Shown: positions 9,871 to 21,300 of the stretch, piece by piece
How positions within the stretch are numbered: the stretch's first letter is position 1
How the letters are laid out: every line of letters starts with the position of its first letter
NCBI GenBank assembly: GCA_963966185.1
Contig: CAWZYM010000193.1
Span: forward strand, 131,001-195,000
From: Rhabditoides inermis
Taxonomy: Eukaryota > Nematoda > Chromadorea > Rhabditida > Rhabditidae
Length of the DNA: 64,000 bases
Reading direction: 5' to 3'
Notes under the pieces: generated by a model
The model's input: only the letters and a program-made list of their open reading frames with translations
Told to the model about the DNA's origin: nothing
Database searches by the model: none
Translations under genes and position numbers: made by a program

Positions 9871-10643
9871 TACTGTATGTGAACTTGAACTTGTAGGATT
9901 ACTTAACGATGTGATGAACCCGACTACTACACTCCACGCTTCTTACTATCATGACCCTCTTCCAGCGCGCAATCATTGGTCATGACTCAGAAACGTTTCA
10001 TGTAATGTGAGCTCATCATGATTGTTTGTACACACAACCCATCGTTTTATATCTGTAGCCATCTTCTTTGACTTTTACACGCTTTCTGCGTAGTTTGTAT
10101 TCCGTTCCATTCCCTTCCCATCTCATCGCCTTGCTGTGCTTCCGCGCACGCCTCATAGACTGTGGATCACAACAAAACAATGTTGCTTTCCTCTCACCAT
10201 GGCTGTTTGACACGTACGGTATGTACTGTAATCGACGAACATTTGTTACAAATACACGGTACGTAACCATGGTGATAGCCGAATTGCCACGAAATGAATG
10301 AGATGGATATGGAATAATATGGAATACTGATGGTAAAAAAATAAATAAAAAAAGAGTGGTAGGCACAATGCACCATGTTTCGGCAGATGGGTTATTCCTA
10401 GTATGATTCCAGTCTACTATCTAAGATTCCTACGTTATTACCAGGTGGTTCAGTGATATCAAACCCAATGCAGAAACCGACCTATTCCAATCCAGCTCAC
10501 TCCTAATAGACTCTCACATAACACACACATCGATTAGACCAATAGACCTTTATGACATAAGGAATATAGCGATAGTGAGAATGGGAGGGCGCGACTGTTC
10601 TCCGTGTCGCTCCTGTGAAGAGTGCCTGCCTTCTCCTCTCGAG

Positions 10644-13357
10644 GGGGTGGGGCGTCGGATGGGCGGGGCCGAACCTCCTTGCGTGGCCTCTGGCCGCGAC
10701 AATAATCTTCTTCGCTGCGTACGAGCTGCTGAAGTCTGACGAGGTGCGGCCTCGTCTCAGGAACGCCGTCTTCTCCCGTTCCTTCGTCGTCAACACAAGT
10801 GGACTGGAATGCTCTGCGAAAATAGTGAGTCGATATTCTATTAATTGCAAAACTTGAGTGTTTCGATATTTATCAGTTAAATGAAACGTATTGCTTCAAG
10901 GTGACGTCATGGTCGTGGTACCTGCAGACTAGCGTGAAGCAGACGAGCGAGCATCACTCCACAGGTAAGCATGATGCAATTGGAAAACAACATAGTGTGA
11001 ATGATTTTAAAATGATACGCGGAACAAGATAAGTCACCATTCCTATTCTATAGTCAGATTCTGGAAGTTGGCCCTTACATATAGTGGGTCCCCCTTTTTC
11101 GCGGTAGGCAAGTCGTAAAAACGGAATACGAGACGAGCCACGGAATCAGACACATGCATATGCAAATATAAATTCTCTAGTTTGTTTCTTACTCATTTCT
11201 CCGTTACGCGCCGCAACGCGATCGGTCGCACTCATTTCATTTAGAATTGACGGGTATTTAAGGCGGAACGTATTGAATAAAACAACATTTATTACTCTCA
11301 ACAGAACGAAACAACGGAAATAACTCTCTTCGACGTGAATGAAATTTCACGAAAATTGATATGAGAGATCCTGATAGGTATACAAACAAACGTATGATCG
11401 AAATTTTCGAAATTTCATTCCTGGTAGCTACTTTTGTGGAAAAAGGATACGAAGTATCGAAAAATGGAATTCATTTCCATAATTTCCCAGTTGTCTGATA
11501 AATGTCTGCGTCCTTTCTTCGGCCAGAGGTAATTCGCCTACCGCGAAAACGGGGGAACCACTATACATAGGTTACTTACCAGCTGACGCATTGCGCCGAC
11601 ATAGCTCACGCGACGCAGCCTGTGTATATTACCGTCTCCGCGTCTCTGTACATGAACGATGTGATGTTGTTATGTGACAGTGTCCTAGACATGACGCGAT
11701 ACCAGCCTGATCTCACCGGCCCGCCGTCCCTCGGAAAGCCACTGGCGACTCTCATGAGGACTTTATCCACGAGGGTGCGACCCGACAACACTATACGGTA
11801 CGTATTCGAATCGTGTTATGTTCATGTTATCTTGTTGACTGATCGGCAAGCAAAGTGTGCGATCTGATGATACATTAGCTTGGTGCGGTTACGTTTCACT
11901 GCGTTTTTTAAACTCCAAGTGCTCATAATTGTTTAATCAGCCTACTTTCACATTTACCTATAATCAACCTATCATTCGTTCTGTATTTGTGATTATGATT
12001 GATGCATGCTCATATCCAGGGTGCTCGAAGCCCGCGCGTATAAAGGCAAGACTACGATAGAGATGCTGAACTCGTTCCGACATATCGGAACACAGGTGGG
12101 AGTCACGTCGACAATGACATCACCGAATGACGTCACCTTTTACAGTTTTTGTTACGTTTCACACGTGTAACAAGTACTTGTTCATTAATGACAATGACTT
12201 GGAATCCTGTATCTCAATAATTCACCAACACATGAACGTTATCGAATGACACGCCGCAATCGCAACAAAATCAACTTTGATAAACCCACCCTCCATTATC
12301 ATTGTCCACAGGCATTTTATGTGTGAAGCATCCTTGTGGTGTGAGTAATATTTTCTCTCAAACTCATATCTGATAATCAATACTTTCAGATGGGCAAGCG
12401 TATTTCGATCATGGCAGTTGGGACGTGGATGACCCAACCGACTGCGCCGAAGAAAAAGAACGCGACCAAGCCTATACCGAAAAACGGCAAGGAACGGAAG
12501 AAGCTCAAAGAAGACCCTACAGGCGTCGAAAAGTTTGTTGAAATCAGTGGATTAGAAGCACATTTAAGTCCATTTTCAGTTTCTACCCGACCTTTCTGGG
12601 GAACATCGAAGATGCGCACTATGGAGCTAGTGTGTATCCGATGCGAATGGCCAGCAAGGTTGTTTGTTTGTTTGTTTGTTTGTTTGTTTTCAGAATGGAA
12701 TGGAATCTGCAAGTAGCTGGAAGAAGTTTCAAGCCTTTCGAATTGAAATGCATTCTGAAAGGATTTGAAAATAGTTTGAAGAGACTGACCTGCATATTCA
12801 GATTGTGATAGACGAGCTCTACTGTCGCGGGCTTCATCCGGATATGATTTTCCTCAATGATATCCCGCCGCCGATGAATGTGAATTTGTCATTCATGAAG
12901 GCATGACACTAGTTTGTTAGAGTTTTTTGTTTTATTTTCGGAGACTTATATACATGCAATATTGTTGCCACAAAGCGTTGCGTAAATTAAAACGATCGTG
13001 AAACGTACAGCAAAACAAGAAATAAGAAGTGCAGAAAGAATGTGTAGCATTATCTTACACTTGCGGAATCAAAAGTATCTCGGATCTGCCGTGCTTGCTT
13101 TAGGAAAACTGTGCTCTAATCGTCTGGCTCGCTTGTTTTGCACACTTATCTCCTGCCGCGAGCTGTCTTTCCTATGGTGTTGCCCACAGTTGCGCTAAAA
13201 AAGTACCTAAGTTAATCCCTAAATGTGTACCTATCAGGAAGATGAAGTAGCTATGCTCCGATCTCAACTGAAGGAGTTCATTCGGTTGATGAAGGGAGAG
13301 ACACTGATGGTTGGAAGAACGAGGAGAGCGAACAAGCTTGGGAAGATGACTGGTGAG

Positions 13358-13400
<43 letters not shown>

Positions 13401-13545
13401 CCTTCCCCCTCTTCTTCTCTCCATTTTGAATATCTCTCATTTAGGTGTACTCGACATTGTCACTTCCTTCGCAGAGAACAACAATCTCTCAGTGAAAGTG
13501 GACAAGACTATTTGGATACTTTCGACAAATAAGACTGTAGAATGA
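10644..13545 (+). CDS. Multi-exon gene of unknown function (5' end unresolved)
   Basis: Exons that keep one reading phase: about 10644-10824, 10901-10964, 11689-11797, 12020-12095, 12390 to an uncertain end (between about 12530 and 12658), 12802-12900, 13238-13352 and 13445-13545 with stop TGA. Junctions are GT-AG, except that the intron after 12900 needs a GC donor (AAG|GCATGA). The protein begins (in what is visible) with a hydrophobic segment WPLAATIIFFAAYELL that may be a membrane or signal anchor. It then has a soluble part with motifs RVLEARAYKGKTTIEML, VIDELYCRGLHPDMIF, LNDIPPP and a C-terminus LSVKVDKTIWILS. A lysine-rich patch PKKKNATKPIPKNGKERKKL lies in the fifth exon. I do not recognise the family. 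An AATAAA lies at about 13644, 100 bp after the stop. No initiator ATG was found, so at least one 5' exon is missing from this model. Confidence 0.7.
11082..11565. mobile_element. MITE (~485 bp) with ~28-bp terminal inverted repeats
   Basis: The left end TAGTGGGTCCCCCTTTTTC plus GCGGTAGGC is mirrored at the right end as GCCTACCGCGAAAACG plus GGGGAACCACTA, with TA dinucleotides outside. The interior is noncoding and AT-rich. It sits in the second visible intron of the unknown gene. The terminal repeats resemble those of the element at 29241-29835, so both belong to one family of non-autonomous DNA transposons. TA flanks suggest Tc1/mariner-type insertion. Confidence 0.8.
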
Positions 13546-14185
13546 ACCGTATTGATAAATTTAACTTTTTTGACGGGCATACATTTCAATACACTTATAT
13601 TACTATCAAAATAGAACACAAGTCGATAAAAACAGATTTTTACAATAAAACAGATGACTACTCACTTATTCGATGTTATCAGATATCCTCACTGTGAACG
13701 TAATATTATGTATGTCAAGCATTGCTATGAATTGTCTACATGGAGAAATAATTCGAATATTAAGATGTTGCACAATGAAGTTAATCTTTCAACAAATACG
13801 CCAACAAATGTATAAAACATATATTGCAAATGGTTACTCTGACAAAGTTGTGTTCCAAATTTCGAAAACAATTCTTAGTAATAAACATCTATTATTATAA
13901 TACAAATTAAAAACCAAAAATACATTGAAACGTTTCATTGACACTCTGAAATGACCTGCTACCATTCCCTTTCTATCTCTGCACTCCTACTGATCTACTG
14001 ATCTGCGCGAAACAGTCGATGAGCTTCGCAGTCGCCACTCTCAAATCATTCGTTTCACATTCCCCTGTCCCGAGTGGTTGTTTTCTTTGCGCATTGCCTC
14101 CCGTATTCTTAGCGTCATAGACAATCAATAACAGTCTAGACTCACTTTCTCCCCTTTTTTCTTGTAAAACTTCTTTGTATACTTA
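13546..14185. other. Intergenic, AT-rich, no gene seen
   Basis: This is the 3' flank of the unknown gene, with AATAAA at about 13644. Reading frames are short and lack any recognised motif. Nothing further was identified up to the hairpin repeat. Confidence 0.6.
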
Positions 14186-14268
14186 CCTACCAGCTCATCA
14201 CTGATGATGGTCCCGGCTGGTAGGTTCACACATCCGGTCTGGTGGAAGGGACCGAAACCGGATGTGTG
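14186..14268. repeat. Double-hairpin dispersed repeat, copy 1
   Basis: Two perfect hairpins lie side by side. CCTACCAGC (14186-14194) pairs with GCTGGTAGG (14216-14224), and CACACATCCGGT (14227-14238) pairs with ACCGGATGTGTG (14257-14268). The core 14209-14252 recurs at 48438-48481 with about eight differences. It may be a small non-autonomous element or a structured RNA. No polymerase III boxes were seen. Confidence 0.7.
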
Positions 14269-14554
14269 CTATGATTTTTGAAATAGAACTTCTTTTGATT
14301 TTTTTGGAAATATATACATATTACACAGTTTGTCTTGTGCAATGATTGGACGAGCTGGCTCTGTATTGCTGGCGTTCACAGGCACAGAAACAGAAACAGA
14401 AATGTGCAAATGTTTGAAAAGACTATCTGGTCACAGCGAAATGCAAAAGTTTCCATAAGAAGAGTAGGTTAAGATCGAATATCGGTAAAGTGAATTCAAA
14501 CTTTTTGCCTAATGCTTATCGAAACTCTGTACTTACGTATCTTTTTTGATACAA

Positions 14555-14634
14555 GTGCACAAGCTCAAGTCATTGAAGTGTTGTGGTAACACTTTTAGAC
14601 CATGTTATACCGGTTCAAGTCCCGTTACGTGCAC
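14555..14634 (+). pseudogene. tRNA-like sequence, probable tRNA relic or SINE head
   Basis: A perfect B box GGTTCAAGTCC lies at 14612-14622 and an A-box-like AGCTCAAGTCATTGAAG at 14562-14578. GTGCAC at 14555-14560 and 14629-14634 can pair as an acceptor stem. The middle forms AAGTGTT/AACACTT, a 7-bp stem with a small loop, which is not a normal anticodon arm, and the T stem has one mismatch. No convincing anticodon can be assigned and no T-run follows closely. Confidence 0.4.
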
Positions 14635-15125
14635 ACGGTTTTGCTCAGTAGTGACTTCGATGAACCTTGGTAACTCCAAACTCCAAACGCTCCTGTTCCT
14701 TTTAACTGAAGCTCTGTGAATCATCGGTGACGAAAAAACCTAGAAATGTTTTAGTATCAAATATTTATGCTTATTTACACTTGACAATATGCAATATACA
14801 TGAATAAACATTGATTTTGATTGCAAACAAGTGCAATGAGAAATTAATTATATACAATAACAATCAGTTTAGCCAGATTATGCCTTTCCTTGCTACTCTG
14901 AGAAAAGAGGCCAAACAGCGAGAGAGAAGTAAGTCAAGAAAAATCTGAATTGCTCTCAGAAACGTTGTAGCAACTCGAGATAAAAGTGACTAGCAATGTT
15001 CGGACCGATGAAATTTGTCTTGATCAAATCCGAAAGAAACTCCCCGTGTCAATTCAACAAAGGAGAGAAGAATCAACAAACAAGGGAGGGGGAAGAAGTA
15101 GTAGTATTAGAGAGGGGGAAGAGAG

Positions 15126-15165
<40 letters not shown>

Positions 15166-15359
15166 GGCGGAGAGACTAAGTAGTGGTTGTCCTCTCTCTT
15201 CCCTACATGCTCTGTCCCAGGTGTCCCTCCTCTTTTCCTCCTCGCGCGTGAAGTCGAGTCTCCGCCTCCCTCCGCTGCTTACCCGACATGAACAGCAGCT
15301 CGACCTGGCAAATTATTGATTAATCGATTGATTGATTTATTCTAGTTATAGACTATTTA
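14635..15359. other. Intergenic between convergent genes
   Basis: No coding feature is supported. A (GA)n run lies at 15135-15163. AATAAA motifs on the - strand at about 15356-15361 and 15336-15341 serve the transporter gene; the first overlaps its stop codon. Confidence 0.6.
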
Positions 15360-18300
15360 TTATGATTTCTGTTCACGAACAATGCCAACAGTGATATTGG
15401 TTAATTGGTTCAACGCAACATTGAAACACGAACTGTGAAACGTATCGCTTTCTTTCTCATCTTCGATGTCATGCATTTCCCACCCATAGAAGCGTACCTC
15501 GTCGATCGAGTAGTTCTTGGTCTCCGGTATGCAGAAGATGACAAACACCAGTGCCAACACGGTGATGCTGGCGTAGATGAAGAAAGTGCCTGCATTTTCA
15601 ATCATTTACAATAATTACAATCATTAAACAGATAAGCAATTCAGCTATTTAGTAAGTTGATAGTAAAACAATGATTGGAGTCGCATACCGTATTTGGTGG
15701 CGGCCTGTGTGAGCGAGAGGAATGTAAGTGAGACGATGAGGTTGAAGATCCAGTTGACACACGTGCTGATGGAGACGCACGTCGACCTGCATAGAGCGAG
15801 GATCATTTGTTTTGTTTATCAGCCTGATTCCGACATGTACTTACAATGGTAGCATGATGGGTTATCTGGAAGCACACACAATTCGAAATAAATGATCCTT
15901 CTTTCAAGGATCATTTATTGCGATTAAGCCACTGCAAGTGCACTCTTGGTACTAGTACTAACGTACTCGGTGTTGAGTACTGTGATTAAACGGTTTCTTG
16001 TGAAACAGACGAAAAGAGCCAAGAATGTAATAGTATTTACATAAGTAAATAGAAAACAAGAAAACACATGCAACACATTATCATGCAATCATACTTTCGA
16101 ATTACGCAATTACGGTATGTTGTGTTGTGTTATTCACTTTATTTATGAACTCTTCTTTCGTTTCCTATCTCACCTCGCCCACAGCGGATAGAATTCGGCG
16201 TTCAAGAGCCAAGGAAGCGGCGCGTATCCTGAAATGAACGTGTATCGACAGAGACTCGATCACATCTCGCAGACAATACGTTCTCAATGTTCCCTTAAGC
16301 ACATGTCGAAAACGGCATTCAATCCCCCCGTTTCTCGTTTTTCCACAGTACCACCCACCGACACTGAAGAACACCAGATAGAGGACCATGATGATGATGG
16401 GCAGCACTGTGTACGACGTGACGCAGTAGTCGTTCTGAAACGACGCAAGCGTAATGACGTCATGCGTCATGACCGCAGGGGCGCACCTGGAAGACGGTGG
16501 GTGCGTCGACGTCGGTTTGGTTGAGTGACTGGCAGGACCCGGTGGTGGAGCGGTAGGCAGAGTCGTGGTGGTAGGGAAGGCAGAACGCTGAAACGTATCA
16601 TCACCCAGTATATGGGCGATGATACGTTTCACTGATTGTGTAAAGTGTACAGTGTACCGATGACACAATCGTCATTGTCTCTAATCGATAATTAACAAAA
16701 AAAGATATTCGTTCCAATTGTCAGTCGATAGATACTCCAACTCTCGAGTAAGTAAATTTTTTTCGTATTTCTAAATAATGAGTACTTCAGTAAGTAAAGT
16801 AAGTAAGTAAGAAATGGAAACTCACCCTGTCCAGTGGTCTTGTCGAGGCAGAATCCACACGACTCGTCAGTCACGCAGAAATCACAGTTGCTGAAACACA
16901 CGCATCATTCGGAACCTGGTCGTATTTGTAATTGTATTTGTGTTTTGTTTCGTGAAGAGTTTTGTATTAAAACTGGCTATTTTCAACATCTAGAAACGTA
17001 ATTACTGAAACGTATTCCAATAACTCACCTGTTAGCGGCGCACACACTTGCATGCTGGACGGACGAGTCGAATCCGTTGATGGGGGTCACCGTCTCCACA
17101 GAGTCCCTGAATAGGTACGTTTCGCTCGAAAAATAAAGTTGTCGACAACTCAGAACTCACTTATTGATCGTGAAAGATACACTTTACATGGCACTACCTA
17201 ATCGATTACATTCACACTACACTATTTCTTTTATAATATAAATTATGCAAAATGTGTTAGATTTCGGCAAACTTGTTGATGATGAAGAATTCACTTTACA
17301 TGGCAGTACTTAATCGACTACTGTATCGACTACTCGTATCCAAATGTGTTAGAGAGCGGCTCACTTGTTGATCATGAGGAAGGCGCCTCCCATTGCTGCG
17401 AGACAGACGATCACTCCGATGACAGATGTTATGAGGAGGAGACGGCGACCGAATCTCTCCACGAAACACATCGGAATGAACGTGCCGAACAGGTTCACGC
17501 CTGAATAGTAGTGACATATAGTTTTATTCTCTCAGTAAGCCGCGCGCTGTGGAGTAGATCAGAGGAAGACGGAGAGTCAGCTCGCGGCAATAGCGCGCAA
17601 AACAAGAGAGGTCGGTGGTTAGCGCACCGTATTCCGAGCTGCGAGCGAGGTAGATCGAAAACTATCGCTCTGGTGCAGGCTACACTGTTGTGTGATTACG
17701 ACTGATTAATGGATCCCCAATCCGTGAATAAATGTGTGAAACATGGGAACAATGCGATAAATGTGATCTTCTAGTACGTCGCATGGTGTGAAGATCGCTC
17801 GATCACAAACATCCACAGTACGTTTCACGTATAGCGTAAGAGCAAATCGGTTGCGAAAGCGCTAATTTCTTTTTTGGGGCGCAACTGAAAGCAACTGACT
17901 GGACACGGCGACACTGATCCAGATGGTGGTGTGGTTGTCGCGCACGCCCGCGGATTTGATGATCTTGCCGGTGTAGTACCTGGAAATGAACAAGTAAACA
18001 AAAAGTGGACAATCAAACAATAAAGAAAACAAGTAAACAAACATGTGAACAAGTAAACAAACAAGTGAACGGATTAGTAAACAAGACAACTAACATGATG
18101 GTGTTGATTCCCGAGAGTTGCTGGGCGGCCTGCAGCACGCATCCTATGATGAGTGCCTTCCTCACGTGCGGAGTGCCCATCACCCGCCAGAACACGGGCT
18201 TCGAGGTGTCTGCGAAGAGACTGTTTCATCACACATTCCCACCAAGTATTTTTTCTCCGATTTGCACATGCTTTTAGTCATTATACGAAATACGAGGCTT

Positions 18301-21300
18301 CGGAGGTGTCTGGAAGGAAGAGTCCGCTCAATTATCGAAACAAATTCACCCCTGTCATTTATATTATTTTATGTTTCACAGACTCCGATTAGAAAATGCT
18401 ATATTCAATTATTCAATATTCAATGTATGTACGAAACGGCTTCGAGGTGTCTGTAAAAGGTGTTGCGTCATCTCATTTGTTTCACAGACGTTGTAAATGC
18501 GGTTTGCAAATGCTATATTCAATTGGTCATCGTACGCCTCTTTTAAAAACCATCGTGAATTAACGATGAGATGTACTTACTCACTGTTTTATCCTTCTCA
18601 CTTATTGGATCATTCCCGTTTTCTTCCTTCCTCCTTCTCTCTCTCCTTCTCTCTCTCTCTCCTTCTCTCTCTCCTTCTCTCTCTCTCCTTCTCTCTCTCT
18701 CCTTCTCTTTCTCCTTCTCTCTCTCTCCTTCTCTCTCTCTCTCCTTCTCTCTCTCCTTCTCTCTCTCTCCTTCTCTCTCTCTCCTTCTCTCTCTCCTTCT
18801 CTCTCTCTCCTTCTCTCTCTCTCCTTCTCTCTCTCCTTCTCTCTCTCTCCTTCTTTCTCTCCTTCTCTCTCTCTCCTTCTATCTCTCCTTCTCTCTCTCC
18901 TTCTCTCTCTCTCCTTCTCTCTCTCTCCTTCTCTCTCTCTCCTTCTCTCTCTCCTTCTCTCTCTCTCCTTCTCTCTCTCCTTCTCTCTCTCTCTCCTTCT
19001 CTCTCTCCTTCTCTCTCTCTCCTTCTCTCTCTCTCCTCCCTCTCTCTCCTCCCTCTCTCTCTCTCCTCCCCCTCTCTCTCTCTCCTTCTCTCTCTCCTTC
19101 TCTCTCTCTCCTTCTCTCTCTCCTCCCTCTCTCTCCTTCCTCTCTCTCTCCTCCCTCTCTCTCTCCTTCTCTCTCTCCTCCCTCTCTCTCTCTCCTTCTC
19201 TCTCTCTCTCCTTCTCTCTCTCTCCTTCTCTCTCTCCTCCCTCTCTCTCCTCCCTCTCTCTCCTCCCTCTCTCTCCTCCCTCTCTCTCCTCCCTCTCTCT
19301 CCTCCCTCTCTCTCCTCCCTCTCTCTCCTCCCTCTCTCCCTCCCCTCCTGCACCCACCCATTCCGGCCTTCGCCTGCTCCTCTTGCTGTTCTGCCGCCTT
19401 GATCTCGCTCACTTCGTACTCCACCCACGCACGGTTTGACGAGTAGATCTTGTCGAGAACCTGAAATGGTTTATTGATTTATTGATTACCCAGAAATCAG
19501 ATCTCATATATTGACCACTCAGAAATCACATCGTACGGCCTCTAATGTGGGATAGAGAATTTTATTTTGTTGTAACTAGAAAGTTTACCGGCGGTTGTTT
19601 TCGCGTTTACATGTCAATTAAATATTAAAATCCAACCTGTTCGGCCTCCTCTTTGCGACCGTGCGCGTGGAGCCATCTGATAATGATTAAGGAATTGATA
19701 ATCGATAATCGATGATCGATAATTGATAATTGATAACTACGATGCCGGCACCTTGGACTCTCTGGCAAGTAGAAGAAGCAGATGAATTGAATGAGCGCCG
19801 GGACAGCAGCGAAGCCGAACATCAGTCTGGAATATGTGTTTCACGTTTCGGTATACGTTTCAGAGCAAACAGAAATAAGAAAAGACCACAAAGCTGGAAT
19901 AGGTGATTGTGAAGTGAATCGATAGCAGAAAAGTATTTTGTTCGCAATTGTTTGTATAGTACGCGTTTTAGGTTGAACATAATTTAGCAACTACAGTATC
20001 ATCCGTAAAAAACTCTAACTAAAAAAAATCAGAAAAACCAAAAAAAAATCGAAATAACTGAGTGAGTTCATAGGTGGAATTTCGACTCGCGCCAATAAAA
20101 GACAAATGTGGTCCGAAGAGAAGCCGACTCGACTGCGTAGTTTGTTTCATGTTTGCATTGTTCTATTCGGAGTTATACACATGTGACATGCCAGAAGAAA
20201 TGACGACAGTCAGAAATGAAAATTTTGCATAAAAACTCGGTCTTTTCTGCGACGAGACCGGTGTCCTATTATGAACAACCACATGTAGAACTTCAAATAG
20301 AGCAATGCAAACATGAAACAAACTACGCAGTTGAGTCGGCTTCTCTCTGGACCACATTTGTCTCTTTTTTTTGGTGCGAGTCGAAATTCCACCTATGAAC
20401 TGAGTGTGAGTTTTTTTGCTTTATTTTCATTTTTCTGAAAATTTGAAGTTTTTAGAACTTTTTACGGATAGTACTGTATGTACTACGAAGCTGCAATCGT
20501 TGATTCATACTATATCTGAGTATCTGTATCCGATAGAACTAACACACAACAACACTACGTCTCTTTTGGTCGTTTAAATACGGTATCACGCCATCTTAGC
20601 TTCAGACTACGTATTTCCTAGAACGTATTTGAATTTCAATCATAGAATAGTTGTTTGTTTGTCGCATCGATACACCTCCACTCACCGCCATCCCACTTTC
20701 TCCGGATCGATGTAGCTGAACCCGCCAGCGATCACGTTCGCCGCGAACAGACCGAACGTGATCATCAACTGACAGATTATCGATCGATTATCATTATTGA
20801 TTACAACAATATCGATTGATTGTTCACCATTATTTTATCGCTTACCTGGAATCCCGTCACCAGGCGGCCTCTGATGTGAGAGGGAGACGCCTCGCTGACA
20901 TACACGGGCACGATCATCGAGGCGAAACCTGATGACGCCACTTCCGGTCAACCTGATTACGTCACTTCCGGAGACTCACCGATAGCCACTCCGAGAAGTA
21001 TGCGACCGATGAGCAGCACAATCTTCTCCGGGGCAACCGCGCATAGAAGGGCGCCGACGGTGAAGATAAACGAAGAAATCAGGATGATCTACAAAATGTG
21101 TTTGTTTGAATTTGTTTTCTTGTATATTCTCATTATGAATGTCACCTTTTTCCTTCCCAACCTGTCCGCACACGGCCCGGCCGCAACGGCGCTTATAGCA
21201 GCAAATCCTGCAATGACAATGTAAAATAAGTCTAAAAAATACTGTAACACACTTTTAAATTAAGTTCTTTGTGTTTCTATGATTCCTGTGTAATGTACGT

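Noticed and set aside
8714..9900. Paired LTRs for the BEL/Pao element
   Set aside because: No matching copy could be found left of 764; only an unpaired, putative 5' LTR region remains.
10621..10720. Resemblance of the first visible exon of the unknown gene to the last helix of mitochondrial carriers
   Set aside because: Only a hydrophobic stretch followed by YELLK matches. The carrier signature PxD/ExxK is absent and the downstream exons do not fit a carrier.
18497..19446. Long reading frames of 180-300 residues on both strands (Ser/Leu/Pro or Arg/Glu-rich)
   Set aside because: They are read-throughs of the CTCTCTCCTT microsatellite. The real coding part here is only the 103-nt transporter exon 19358-19460.
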